Source: Cucumis sativus
Lineage: Eukaryota; Streptophyta; Magnoliopsida; Cucurbitales; Cucurbitaceae
Length of the DNA stretch: 64,000 nucleotides
Assembly: GCF_000004075.3 (NCBI RefSeq)
Contig: NC_026656.2
Location: forward strand, 19,416,607-19,480,606
Reading direction: 5' to 3'
Shown here: positions 25,664 through 38,695 of the stretch, one piece after another
How positions within the stretch are numbered: position 1 is the stretch's first letter
Layout: every line of letters starts with the position of its first letter
The notes under the pieces: model-generated
Told to the model about the DNA's origin: nothing
Seen by the model: the letters and a program-made list of their open reading frames with translations, nothing else
The model's database searches: none
Position numbers and translations under genes: made by a program

Positions 25664-27054
25664 ATGACAAAGTGTTTCTTCTTCAGTATCGTAGAGACCA
25701 AAAATTGGTTCCATCGTTATAGCTTCACCAAATCCGGTCTCCGATCCACCATTACAGATCTCAAAGACGGCACCACAGTTCATTGTTGGGTTCCCAAAAA
25801 CCCAATTCACACCAAACCCAATCTCCTTTTAATCCATGGTATTGGAGCCAATGCACTTTGGCAATGGGGTGATTTCATTCCAGCTCTCATACCTTATTTC
25901 AATCTCTACATCCCTGATTTGATCTTCTTCGGCGACTCGTTTACCACTCAGCCAGACCGGACTGAGTGGTTTCAAGCTCAGTGTCTAATACGAGTCATGG
26001 AGGCTAACACGGTGGGGAAATTCAGTTTGGTGGGGCTTAGTTATGGAGGATTTGTTGGGTACAGCATCGCGGCGCTGCGGCCTGAAATGGTGGAGAGAGT
26101 AGTGATTTGTTGTTCTGGGGTTTGTGTGGAAGAGAAGGATTTTAAAGATGGGTTGTTGAAAGTTTCTGCTTTGGAGGATGCTACAGCCATTTTGGTTCCC
26201 CAAAAGCCAGAGAAGCTTAAACAGCTAGTGGGTTACTCCTTTTTCCGGCCGCCGCCGTTGCGGCTGATACCTTCTTGTTTGCTCAATGATTTCATTGAAG
26301 TAAGGCTTGTCGTAGTATTTGTGATTCTTCCATCACATCTTTTTTATTTGAAAATTTCCTTCCTTTTTGTGTGTTAATTTGACTAGTTTATCTTTGTGTT
26401 TGTGTGGCAGTCAATGTGTTTAGATCATATTGAGGAAAAGAGAGAGTTGATTCGAACTATTCCCAGAGGAAGAAAGCTTTCCGACCTTCCAAAGATTCAA
26501 CAGGTGGGATTGCTATTCAACATAACTTATCCATATTAGCTTTAAACAGATCATTAATTACTTGTCTTCATTGCCATTCCATTCTACTCTCTGTTCTTCG
26601 TAATGTTCAAATAGCTTAGCATTTTTACACCCGAGTCTAAGTCCTTCGAATATTGTTAAAAATTTATTGATGCTATTAGACATTCTATTAGATACTTTTG
26701 AGATCGATTCAAACAGACAAAAAAACTCCAATCTCAAAAACTAAACTTGTAGTTTAACATTTTTCTGACTTGCTTGCAGCGGACGATGATAATGTGGGGA
26801 GAACATGATCAAGTATTTCCATTAGAATTGGGTCACAGGTTGAAAAGGTGAGTTAATCAAGCTCCTAAAAGCAAACAATGCATCAAATATTCTCATTTTG
26901 AACCAAATGATAAATGTGTTGGCCACTCCTTTGAAGTAGGCATTTGGGAGACAATGCTACGCTTGTTGTTATCAAGAATACAGGCCATGCCTTCAACTCA
27001 GAGGAGCCAAAGGAGTTTCTCAGCCATTTGATTTCATTCCTAGTTGATCCATAG
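25664..27054 (+). CDS. Alpha/beta-hydrolase family protein
   Basis: Four exons (25664-26299, 26411-26503, 26780-26847, 26940-27054) encode 303 residues. The serine-hydrolase features are complete: oxyanion region LLLIHGIGAN (H58-G59), nucleophile elbow GLSYGG with S126, acid D253 in WGEHDQVFP, and H282 in NTGHAFN. The layout matches the plant group annotated as alpha/beta-hydrolase superfamily or monoacylglycerol lipase ABHD6-like. Substrate cannot be told from sequence; lipid ester hydrolysis is a guess. The start at 25664 (MTKCFFF) fits the family; an in-frame extension upstream to 25592 begins with a non-ATG codon. There is no obvious signal peptide. It converges with the 14-3-3 gene. Confidence 0.88.
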
Positions 27055-27876
27055 CCTCCTCTCCTCATCAATCAATGAACGTCAAGCAGTTCAAATGCAC
27101 AAACAACATGATCAAGAAACAGATAATGAGCAACGTCAAAAGCTGGAGTGATTTAATGATCGTTAATAGTACAATAACAAACAAGAGAAGAAATATACCT
27201 CAGCCATAGCTCAATTGGTTCATTCGTCCAAATCTAATGTTGAAAATACATTAAAACAATTAAATTTGTTATAGAAATTTCTGACATTTTCCATTTTGAC
27301 CCTTTTGTTCCGAGTTCTAGATTCAGAAATCTTTAACCATAAAATCTGTGTTCCTAAGTACTCCTCAACCAACAAGACTTCAGGCATAATTTCTTGCACT
27401 ATTATTTACTACAAGTCCTTCAATTTCTGGCAGCAATTCCATCTGATGACCAATGGGACCAAAGACATTGAATAATATGAAATAGTTAAACAATGAGTTC
27501 TACAATTACGAGCCTATTCTAGTTCAAAAGTCTTTCTATTCTGTTATGAACCAGCAAAGATTGTGAGAACATAAATTGGTAGTCAAGCATAATATTGCAA
27601 CCACACTCAATCAAGTAGATAATAATTCTCAAACTAAACGGACTCACTTAATTTTTAAAGCTAATGGTTACAAGATGATAACAGACTGCTGTTCTGATAC
27701 ACTACTGATAAGCAAGGAAAGTGACACAGCTGTAAGTCCTGCCTCCTAGAATCATGTCAGGAGTAATTAGCTGTGCAATATACATAGCTAATAAATAATT
27801 GTTCCAAGGAAGTACTTAAAAAAGATGTCCATCGACCGACCAAAGACAGTTCAAATATCTTGCTAGTTGCCTCTGC
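27055..27876. other. Convergent 3' region between hydrolase and 14-3-3 genes
   Basis: This is likely 3' UTR and terminator sequence of both genes. A short string near 27206 (ATAGCTCAATTGGTT) resembles a tRNA A-box but has no matching T-arm. No other feature is seen. Confidence 0.6.
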
Positions 27877-29036
27877 TCATGGTTCATCAGCAGCTTTAGA
27901 TTGCTCACCTGCAGCAATTAAAAAACAGAAGATTAGGTTGCAAATGTACATGAAATTTATATTCATAGCCAATGTCTGCACATGCTCAATTGCCAACTTG
28001 AGCATGCATGAGCTAGGACACAAAAGTAGTGTCGTAATTTCTTGAAAATAGTAAACATGAGCATCAAATATCAATAAAATTTGACAAGTTTCCAGATAAA
28101 ATTTTATTTAAACCACGGTAATTTCTAGCAGCTCCCAAATAATATTTTTATTAGACTAAGACTAATCTGTATTAAAATGAAATATATTTCAAGTAATACC
28201 CAATATAGGGAAGCTGATACTAGCTCCATCCATGATGTGAGGCTTATAGTAAACGCAATAAAAACCATTCTTGCAAACAGTTCTCATAAAATGCACCATG
28301 ACATCACCAAATTTCTATGAGAGGAGTTGGTCATTATGATTTGGAGCTCCCACATCACCTTGAAGGCTGAAAGTTTCAATTAATATATCTTTATACCGAG
28401 ATGTGACTACCACTTGAAAGTCCGTTTCAATGATCAATATAGAATAAGTGAAGTCGGTTGGAGGTGAGGATAGGGGAAGCAGGGAATCTAGGATTCATGG
28501 AAATTTACCTCCCTCATCCGGGAGATCTGAGGTCCATAATGTGAGATTATCCCTCAGCAGCTGCATAATGAGGGTACTGTCCTTGTAGGAATCTTCATTG
28601 AGGCCATCAAGTTCAGCTATGGCTTCATCAAAAGCTTGTTTAGCAAGGTGGCATGCCCTGTCAAGCAATAATAATACTGGACGTGATGAGATGACAAGCT
28701 ATTGTTTTAAAGGAATTAGATAATGGAACCATTGTGAGATAACATATAAAAAAATGTGTCGGTAAAAAGATAATCGACGAGGATAGAGAAAGAGGTGAAA
28801 ATCAACCTCTCTGGGGAATTCAATATCTCATAGTAAAAAACAGAAAAGTTAAGCGCCAAGCCAAGTCTGATGGGATGTGTTGGAGGCAGATCAGAACTTG
28901 CAATGCTTGAGGCAGACTGCGTCAGAAATAAGTTCAATTACGAATCTGACAATATACATAGGAATGTCCAAGCGAAAAAAGCAGGAAAGACGGGCAGATG
29001 GAAGTGGAAACGAAATACATAGTCTTCGGTAAACAC

Positions 29037-29069
<33 letters not shown>

Positions 29070-29947
29070 ACTTACCTCATAGGCTTTCATCGACTGGTCT
29101 GCAGCTTCTTCACGTTCAGGGCCAGATTTAAACTCCGCTAAGTATCGGTTATAATCCCCCTTCCTGCATTTGAAGAATGCATAAGATGTTGCTAAAAGGG
29201 AGATCAAAGCAATAATTAGATAAATGTCATGGCCCAATAAAATGCACAATAAATTCAATAGAACATAGGAGATCAGATCAATAAAATTACCAATTCATGG
29301 AATTTTAAAGTTAGTACTCTGACCTGAAAACTAAGAAAAACAAAACAGAAGCAGATGATAATGATCCTTACATCTTATAGTAAAAAACATTGGATTCTCC
29401 AGAAGATGAAGATGGAATAAGATGCTTGTCAACGACAGTTAAGATATCACGGCAAATTCTCGCCAGTTCATCTTCAACCCTCTGCCTGTACTCTTTTACT
29501 CTCTTCACATTAACCTCGTTCTTCTTTCCTTCCTCCTTTTGTTCAATAGAAGATAAAATACGCCATGAGGCTCTTCTTGCCCCAATAACGTTCTTATATC
29601 CCACAGACACCAGGTTCCTCTCCTCCACAGTAAGTTCTACGTCCAACTTTGCGACGTTCTTCATCATTTCCACCATTTCTAAGACAAACCCAGATGAAAT
29701 TATATGCCAGTGAAATCAAAAGTACTCGACAATTTTCGAACCTTAAAAAGCTTCAAAATACAAAGAAAACCCTAATCGTGAAAACCATCGAGTTCAACAA
29801 AACCGCATTAATAATCCATAAAAAGGAGAGTTAAAACTCGATAAAGAGAAGAAAGAAAAAATGGGTTTGATGAAACGCACCATCATATCTCTCAGCCTGT
29901 TCTGCAAGTCTGGCTAAGTAAACAAGGTGCTCCCTCTCCTTCTCCAT
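27877..29947 (-). CDS. 14-3-3 protein, epsilon-group GRF
   Basis: Six exons on the minus strand (29881-29947, 29372-29678, 29076-29163, 28807-28916, 28509-28657, 27877-27908) join to 250 residues. Both family signatures are present: [11 protein letters not shown] at 43-53 and [18 protein letters not shown] near the C-terminus. The phosphopeptide-groove residues around K51 and R58 are kept. The protein dimerises and binds phosphoserine/phosphothreonine clients in signalling. The start [14 protein letters not shown] and six-exon structure suit the epsilon group, though the exact paralogue is not assigned. The last exon codes only ten residues and the stop, ending EQSKAADEP, the usual variable tail. 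Confidence 0.95.
29037..29065 (-). repeat. 29-base homopolymer in intron of the 14-3-3 gene
   Basis: A run of 29 A on the plus strand (T on the transcript) lies 11 bases inside the intron, just after the donor GTAAGTTCAA at 29075. Such U-rich sequence next to a plant donor favours intron recognition. It is also likely to be length-polymorphic and error-prone in assembly. Confidence 0.9.
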
Positions 29948-31390
29948 GGCCGGAGCTGTCCTCGAATTTCTCGGTCCGAGAAATGGCTTTTTGGCAGTGT
30001 GTTTTGGTTCTGATTCTTGTTCTTGCTGTTCCTTACATAACCGCTTCGTTAGATACTGTAGTTGGTGGGATGACCGTCGGATGGAGAGTAGTGGAGAATC
30101 TTGGGGGAAATGGAGGGATATGATTGGGTTTTGAAGTTGGTGAAGGGTCTTTGATTCTCGTGAATGGAGGGAGATGAGCCGTTGGATTGCGGAACCGTTG
30201 AATCCGGCGCGTGATGGGAAAACACAAAAGGAAGAAATGAGACCAAAATAAAAAGGCGTTGGTGACGGTCCATGTGGGGAACTCTGACGTCAACTGGATC
30301 CTTGTGGAAAAATGAGACTAAATACTAACACTAATTCATAATAAATTTCCAAATATACAAAATCATATATGAATATGAACCTAAACTTTTCTTTCTACTC
30401 ATTGGTGGTTTAATTTCAAATTTCGTTCTTGTTGTACTCAAAAACATAAATCCTCTATTTCCACACTAATTTCACTCCTATGATATTTCACATATTTTCT
30501 AAAATTATCAAATACAAAGTTCGCATATACAAATTGGATTTGTAGTTTCCAACGCTTAGATTGCCTTTTAAATTTTCTTTGATAATCCCATATATTTGAC
30601 ACTAATTTCCAATCCCAGTCTAAGAGCCTTAAGGTACACCTCACCACTCTTATCCTTTATGGGACAACAACATCTACCAATTAAAAATAAAAAGATAAAA
30701 TTTGGAAATATTTATTGTTGATGCCGAACTTTAGTACGAACTATCAATTTATAGTACAGGAAAAGAACCAAACAATCAATACATTAAAAAAAAGTAAATA
30801 ATAAAAGGCTTACACAGGTTGGTGTATGAACTCCAAGGATTCGATGTTTAACTAGTAAGTTAACAATAATTTAAAAAATTCAAATAAGTAAATAGTTGAA
30901 AATCTTTTAACACTCTTACATACGTAGAACTAGCCTTTATAACAGGCATTTGCTAATTAATTTTTAGGACATTAATCAAATTGGTAAAAAATTAAGACCT
31001 CGCATGATTTTTCATTTCTTCAAGTTTCGAGAATCCTATGAAAATCTTCACGGACGAAAAATAATTTCAACTTATATTCATTACTCTAAATAATACAAAT
31101 TTATTACGAGTCACTAAGTCAATTTAGATTTAATTCTGAATTTTTTTGAATTAAATTATCAATTTAATTGTATTATCTAGGAGGAGTAATCGTAAATTCA
31201 ACAATTGTATTTAAAGTAATTAAATATACATACGTAGTAACATTTTAAAAGTTTTATAATTAAATAAAATTTTAAAATATTGTTATATATTATAGCTCCA
31301 ATTATAATTACATATGTAAAAATTATATAGGTCATATTATATAGTGAATACGGTACGAGTGCTATTTAATATGTAAAGAGAAGAGAAGAA
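29948..31390. other. Divergent promoter region of 14-3-3 and MAGE genes
   Basis: The two genes are transcribed away from each other from this 1.4-kb stretch. The first 300 bases are probably leader and promoter of the 14-3-3 gene. The middle is AT-rich with no coding signal. Confidence 0.6.
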
Positions 31391-31832
31391 AGAACAAAAA
31401 AGAAGAAGCGCGCTCGCCGCCCGGAGTGCAAAACCCGGTCGGACTTCGAACTGCGCGGGAACATACCGATGACTGCAACGGAGAGACTTTAGAGGGGGGT
31501 TTCTGAAGATTCTCTAAAAAAATTTGCTCATTTTCGCCGGAAAATGCACCGAAGAAGATTATTCGTTTGAAACGTTCGTGTTCTCTCCCGTCACTGCTTG
31601 GACCGTTCGCATTCGAATTACTTCGGGTAAGCTATACGGATTCAGTCTCTTTGTCTATCAATTCGACCTAGTAGAATCATTTTTTGTCATTGGTTGAGTA
31701 CGATTTTGTTGTTCACGTGTATACACATTTGTTGATTTTGGAAATCCACCGTTGTTTCTGTCATGACTTCAGTGGTTGACATTGTCTGTATATTTTTCTT
31801 TGATCTCGAGCTAATCGTTAATTTGTTATAGG
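31390..31832 (+). promoter_or_regulatory. Probable leader exon and 5'-UTR intron of the MAGE gene
   Basis: A GC-richer block (about 31390-31626) ends in CTTCGG|GTAAGC, a good donor. An acceptor TTGTTATAG lies at 31831, 23 bases before the start codon. The intron between them would be about 200 bases. Inferred from splice signals only. Confidence 0.45.
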
Positions 31833-31853
31833 AAGGAAAACTGTTTGTTATAG

Positions 31854-34800
31854 ATGGCAAGTGCAGGAGAATATGAACTCGACATTTCAGAGGAGGTATG
31901 AGGTTATCCTCTCCGCTTTTTGCTGTGGAGTTGGTGTAATCCAGGGCTTGCTCTTCGTTTGGCAAAACAGACTGTTGATATTTCTGATTGCTAAAGCATT
32001 TCTAATAACAGGAAAAGGACAAGCTCGTAGCGGAAGCTATTCGATATATCATATTCAAAACTCATCAAAATTCTGGATGTCCAATCAAAAGGGAAGAACT
32101 CACTCAGCTCGTAACGAAAAATTATCGGAATCGTGGATTGCCAGCTATTGTGATTGACGAGGCTAAAAGGAAGCTGTCAAGCATTTTTGGTTACGAGTTG
32201 AGGGAACTTCAAAGAACGCGGCCTTCATCCACTGGCCAACCGCATTCTTCCCAACAAAGTAAGAAATGGTCGAACTTATAATATTGCTTCTCTGATAATT
32301 GCTGTTGAGATTTTCAAGCGTTGGTATGATTTCACTACTCTCATTATCAAATTTCTTTTTGACACTGTGGCTTTTCAAGTCACAACAGATTTCTTTTCAC
32401 AAACAGGACATTGGTTCAGTCTTGTAATGAGTCAAAGCTAAAGCCATACGGTTTTTTCAAAATGAGTATCTTTTTGCAACTTTAGCACAGAAGAAGTGTC
32501 TAACTAGTAACTAGTACGTTCAAGTAATGATCTTTTGAAATTATCCTTACGAGAACATGTTCACGTGGGTGAGAAGTGCCTCTTTCTTCTAAGTAATGAT
32601 CTTGTTATCACTCCAGTCCGTGGGATATGCTTATGCTTCTCTACATTAAGTGTAGTTCAATGATCAGTTTATTACTCATGCTACACACCTTATCTTAAAA
32701 ACCAAATATCTAAAAATTTAAGTATCCAAATTTAATCTCCTCCCAGATGGCCTAGGTTGCTGAAACAGTTTGTAAGCTCTTCAAAATGAACATCCGAGCT
32801 TCTTGACATACAATCCTCATTATTCAGTGCATCGTAATACAATAACCGGAACATTGGGGTTGGAGTTTTTGAGCATGAAAGTCATTGTTATGGATTGTTG
32901 AAAGTCATAGTGAATAACAGTAGTTCTGTAGAATTTTGAATATGGTTATTAGATTACAAGTTTCCTTAGTTGATGAAGAAGCTCTTATTTCATCAAAGGA
33001 ATAACTGTTATTTAAATCTTAAAAACGGGTGTTTTGGTTCCTCAAAACCCATGCCATTATTTACCTATAATTAAGGCTGCCAATCTTTCATCAACCTGCT
33101 GCCCATTTCCTGTCTTTTTAACATCTGAAATAGCCATCACAAGCTTTCAGCTGCTGGAATTACCCCGTACCCCCTCAAGTGGCTGTGTTTTATTACTTCG
33201 GTGCCTCTAGAAGGCTCACAACAGTATAGAAATCTTCTCCTCTAGGATTTCTGTAGCTTTTGTATACATGGACCTCGGAGGTGTTGTAGGCTTCATGGCT
33301 AGCCCGTGGTATCCTACTCTGTAGATTATTTCCATCCTTTATGGCTTGTATTGTAGTGTAGCTTTTGTCTTCATAGATCTTCAGAGATCTTCATCTATTA
33401 CTTTTTTATGCTCTATGGCTATTCATTAATATTCTAGCTTTCAGATTACTTCCATCTGGCATGGCTTGCCACAGCACTATTTCACTATTGGATCTCACTT
33501 TTACCTTGTCACTACACATTTTCTCAGACGTTGGAGATGCAAAATCCTATGTTCTCATAAGCAAGCTTCCTGCTGATATCTACAGAAAGTATGTTGAGGA
33601 TGTAAATACTGCACACGTGACTGGTTTTACTTTTGTTATTATTAGTATTGTACATCTTGCTGGCGGCAAAATTCCTGAAGGTATGGCGTATGCTATCTTA
33701 ACCCAATGCATGTAGCTTTGAGAGTGTAGGACAACTTATGCTTGAAATGGATTTCATTCATGAACTTATTATTTCATGTAGTTCTGGCGATACCAATTTA
33801 GTAAAATGATGGGGTTACTTATCAGATAATGATAGTGCATTTATGTACTATCGATCAATTCAAAATATTTCACAGAATTTCTTAGGGCAAGAAATCCGAT
33901 TTTTTGCTTCTATTTCACCCTTTGTTTTATAATGGCACCTGGCAATACCCTGCAGAAAGCCTTCGGCATCACTTGAAACGAATGGGATTGTCTGAAAGTG
34001 ATGAAAACCATCCAGTCCTTGGAAACATCAAGCATGCAATAGAGTTGGTTGTCCAGCAAAGGTCAGTAGACCCTGTACTATATTATTGGGAACTGCACTT
34101 GAAAATTTGTTAAGTAATTTGATGATCATTGAAGGTACAGGAAAAACTGGTTACTGGTTCCCTTTAACTTTTTCCTTGCTTTGTAGATATCTGCAGAAGG
34201 TCAAAGTGAACGCTCCTGAAGGCAATATTACCTTCTACGAGCTTGCTGAGAGAGCTACAGATGGACCAGTTAGTGAAAAGATTAAAGAATATGTAGCACA
34301 GGTATGCAACTTGTAAATTGAAAATAAAGGTTTTTGAGTAGCAACGGTATAGTCATAGAAAAAATCCTCATTTTAATATATTTTTTGACAATTTTTATCC
34401 GGGAAAAAAAAAAGGAAAAGAGAAGAAACTTAAACAATCATGAAATACAAAGTTCCCCTCGTTCCATTACGCGGTCATTTTGGATTCTTGCGAAAATGTT
34501 GACAAGTTTTCTGCTGGTTTTCCTCAACAACGGGATTATGAGAACAGTAAACTTTGGAATATAAGAATAGGATGGTTGGAAGCAGGAATGGTCGTTGGTA
34601 TATGAAATGATATTTGCAGAATTTGATTTAATTTTTTAATCATCTATTTCTAATTTAGATATTGAATTTTATTATTTTTATTAATATTATTTTGTATAAT
34701 AAATTTAGAACTGAATAATCAAAACTTTTTTACAACAAGCATAGAAGTTTCACAAATTTTCTCGTTTAAATTTATTGTTCGTTTTTACTTTGAGGAAGAC

Positions 34801-35597
34801 TTAAAAGAACATAAGGAATAAAATCTCTATAATCTTACTGCGGAGCATTTTAGATTGTCGGCCACTATATAGGATTTCAGTGTATGAAATTTTAGTTGTG
34901 CTTAAATCTATTTAATCATAGGTCAAGAATTGTACATAATTGGATGGACGAATCAGCGCTATTACGAATAATAGAAAAGTTTTGCGCAAGTAGCACAAAG
35001 GTGTACAGTGTAGATGGTAGGATAGAAAAGTCAATGCTGCTATGAAATTATGATTTAAGAATGATGCCCCCTCCCTTTTCCCCTCCCAAAGGATTTGGGG
35101 TTAATCTGTCTACTTTCTGATTTATGCTTAATCCAGTTTGCTCTTGGCACATCAGATCATAGCATTTGAAGCATGATTTGTCCTATTATAATTTTGTGTC
35201 AAGTAGCATGCTTCATGTTCTTGCCTTGTTGCTGTGCGATTCTCAAAGCAAACAAATTTTTAAATCCTTGAGATGAGTTGCAACATTAACAATGGTTCTT
35301 CTTGTTTTTCTTTTACTAAATTTTATGAACACTACGCTGTACCATACCATCACCTATGATATTCATTTTATAATTGTATTTTCAAAAGTAAGTCAGGCAT
35401 ATAGGTTTTCCATTAACTTCATGCCAATTATTTAGTTTAATTGATCTTCATGTTAGGATTTGAACTGCACTATAAAATTCGAAGATTTATAAGTTTATTC
35501 ATGGATTATCTTTATCAGCATAGCTATGCTTTTCCTGACTAGAGATGTTCATCCTCTGTAGATTGTCAATACAAATGTTACTGCCGCAGACACCTAA
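31854..35597 (+). CDS. NSE3: MAGE-domain protein, NSE3 homologue of the SMC5/6 complex
   Basis: Six exons (31854-31895, 32012-32258, 33528-33680, 33956-34061, 34187-34301, 35562-35597) join to 232 residues. After a 14-residue acidic start (MASAGEYELDISEE) the MAGE homology domain fills the protein. Landmarks are the N-terminal winged-helix part near IRYIIFKTHQNSGCPIKREE, then SYVLISKLP, then the conserved HLKRMGL...HPVLGN block and the second winged helix ending near FYELAERA. Plants usually carry a single MAGE gene of this size. NSE3 works with NSE1 and NSE4 in SMC5/6-based DNA repair and chromosome maintenance in the nucleus. The last exon, coding only IVNTNVTAADT, is placed from its acceptor and frame and is the least certain part. 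Confidence 0.85.
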
Positions 35598-36568
35598 GCT
35601 AACCAGTGTCGCAACGATCTGAAATGGCCTCAAACTTTGCAGAGCCTCGTCGTTCACTGAATGTATTTAGTTAAAATATGTACCTAATACTTTAATGATT
35701 CCAATTAAATACGTTGTATTCATTGCATTAAATACTGTTAGTTACTTGCCTTTAATATTGTAGGTGAGTTACGGTAGTAGGGGGAAATAGCACATCACGG
35801 TAGGTTTCAGCTGAACGGTTTGGTTCTACATATTTAGATGTGATTGTACATGGTTGGCCCGATTTCTCCATTCTCTTGACTTGACTTGACTTGCAATTTC
35901 TTCCATTTTATTGCAATCACAAAATCATTGACTTGTGGTAAGTTGCTGCGAAATTTGCAGTTGACACGAATAGCAAATTCATGAATGGTAGAGAACCATA
36001 CAGATTACAGCTGTGGGAGAACCGAAAGATGGCAAGAAGTTTCAAATAGAACAAATTTGAGGGTTATATCTGAACATTATACGAGGGAAATCTTCAATGA
36101 TGGATAGATTTTGGAGGCCTTGAATGAAATAACTATCTCACTTTACAACATTTAGTTGCCCAAACACGGATGACATTTGACATTGGACGATGTTACAAAT
36201 AAAAACCTCAAGTTAGCAGTTCAAACATAAGAACAGAATGCACACTGCCTTGGAACCTATGGCAGATGGTTATGGCATTTGAAGCCGCACAAGCAAGAAG
36301 TTGCATAAAAGGGAGGGAAATAGTGTTGGTTATTTCATTCCTATACACAAATTGGGTTCAGACATCATTTGCAGCAAATGCGTAACAAATTATGATCTAA
36401 ATCCTACAACAAAAAAATAATAATTGGATTAGGACGCGTACCCACGTTTTTTTTACCTTTGTTCACACGATGTTGAACCCAGAAACTACTCAACGATCCA
36501 GAATGGCACTTTCTGCAGCTCACTGCAGTACCATCCTGTGAACGATTTGATGCACATCAACAACATTC
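35598..36568. other. Convergent 3' region between MAGE and APRL genes
   Basis: This is probable 3' UTR of both flanking genes. It contains a small CTTGACTTGACTTGACTTG run near 35876. No coding signal is seen. Confidence 0.6.
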
Positions 36569-38695
36569 TCACTGGCACACCCGACTACTAGAGCTTGCAT
36601 CACCGATCGAAACTGTGGCAAAAGACTTAGCCCATGCCTTTGCATTCATTGCCCCTCCTTGTAAATTGCTTCTCTTGCAAGGATCCTTGAAATGGCTGAA
36701 TAGCTGAATTGCTCCTTTCATGCACGTCAAAGGCCGTTCCCACAAGGTTCCCAATCTCATGTTCCTAAGGTGCCTTCGCCAAACATATCGAGCATATACT
36801 AAAAGAGTTGGGAAGAAAATATATATCAATCTCATCAGCACAAAGGCAGTAGCCAGAGCCAAATACGTCTCTTCTCGAAGTAAATTTTCCGGAGACCTTG
36901 CCCATGAAAATGGACAATTTTCCTGCTCACTGTTATCATCATGCTTCTCCCGATTCCATACTTGTCCGATTCTATCCGATGATATTTGATCCAGTGATGC
37001 AGTCTGAATGCCTATAAATCACAAGGAAACCACAACCACTAATAATATCAAATCATAGAACTAAATTTAACAATCTAGGCCCGGTACCAATTAAGATTAC
37101 TCATCACATTTTCAATTAAAGCTAACCCAGAATTCAAAATTTGGACAATAGAATACATATTAATGCAACATTAATATGTTCACAACTTGCACCAACATGT
37201 GGGGGCCAGTAACTACTTATTAAAGCTTTTTATTGGTTCACCCAATGCCAGTGCCCTAAAATAAAGGGGGCTTTCCAAAACCACCGCAATGCCTTCAAAA
37301 AACCTATTACACAATTATCAAAAGCTTTACATGAAATTATATCATAAATCATTGTGTCAGGGACAACGTGTCCAAGAATCAAAACTCGACCTACTTCATT
37401 GATATACAGAAAAGATGGGAACATATCATCATCAGCTTAAAATGAATATTAGCAACACGTCCCTTGAGCAACTTATTGTTTTTCTAAAATCAAAATGTAA
37501 TCTGTTTAAGCAAAAAAAATGCAGACGACATAACACCAAACTACACAATTCCAATTTCTATGAATTCAAAATAAGTATACTTTTCATGGAAGCAAAACTT
37601 AGAGGCAGCATAAAGAAAAACCTTACCGGTAACATCGTTATAGAATGCCACAAGGGAAGAGAGAGTTCGAGAACCATAGTAGCGAGCACGCATTGTAGAA
37701 TTTAAAAGGAAAAGTGTAGGAAAACCATGAACCCCATACTTCGAGAGAATGCTACAAGAAAATATGGATTATGTTCAGATAAGTAAAAAAACAAAATCGA
37801 ATAATGCAAATTTGAAAATGTGAGTTTAATATGAAACCTTGGCCGGACAGCTGATTCTTGGATTGCAAAATGCGGGATAGAAGCATACAATGAGGACAGT
37901 ATAGAAAAACTCGGCCTGAAAGACTTGGAGAACGGGCACCAAGACGCATAGAAGAGCACTGAAACGTATTCGTAACGGTTACTATGTACCATATTCAGTG
38001 CCATTTGTAATGAAGCCTCATCTCCCTTCATCATACAAAAAACAAATAATAATTAAGACTTAAAGAGTTAGTATCCTGACAAACATTACAGTCTGCCTCC
38101 ACCCCTTCATCCAGTATACAATAAACTCAAAACTCTAGCCATTTTCAAAATTCAATGTGAAGAACAAAAAATCCCAATTCTTGCAATTGCACCAACAAAA
38201 ACAACTGATAAACAACTAAGAACTTCAGAAGCAATAATTCTTAGAATCGATAGTCTTCTAAGCTTTATTCAGTTCTGTGCTCCATAAACAAACTGACAAT
38301 AACTTGACTAAAAGAGGTAGAAAATCTATAAATCTTCTTACAAACCACAATTCAACGATATAACTACAACGCGTCAAATCCACATCCTAGAGTGAGGTAG
38401 AAGAAACCCTCTACCAGACAGAAAGCAAGGATCTTAACTGCATACAATTCCTTTAAGATTAGTCAAATTAAAAGAAGAAGGTTACCTCAGAAACACCAAT
38501 AAATTCGTAGTGGCGAACATCACCGTGAAAAGGGCAGTTGGAGTTGGAATCCCTAAAACGAAAGATCGTGTCGAGAAATGATTCAGCAGGACAGAAAGGA
38601 GGTGAATCGGAAACCCTAACCGAGTGAGTGAAACCCAAGAGGAGGGAAAAGAGAAGAATTCCGATGACCCAGAAGCCGGGGTTCCTCATAATCAT
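36569..38695 (-). CDS. 5'-adenylylsulfate reductase-like protein (APRL4/6 type)
   Basis: Four exons on the minus strand (38486-38695, 37838-38025, 37627-37751, 36569-37011) encode 321 residues. An N-terminal hydrophobic segment (about 8-25) looks like a signal peptide. A thioredoxin-like domain follows, with FYASWCPFS (C100) and cis-proline P144 in GFPT. A transmembrane helix lies at about 224-248, then a basic, presumably cytosolic tail. This matches plant APRL proteins, which resemble APS reductase/PDI folds but keep only one active-site cysteine (C-P-F-S instead of C-x-x-C) and lack the reductase domain. A secretory-pathway location is likely, with the enzyme role unknown. The first ATG in frame is 38695; one at 38689 is also possible. 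Confidence 0.88.

Noticed and set aside
27200-27330. SINE or tRNA-derived sequence from ATAGCTCAATTGGTT
   Set aside because: Only an A-box-like string is present; no convincing B-box or tail follows.
30033-30293. Pro-rich minus-strand frame upstream of the 14-3-3 gene
   Set aside because: It lies where the leader and promoter of the 14-3-3 gene are expected, is not in frame with it, and has no family resemblance.
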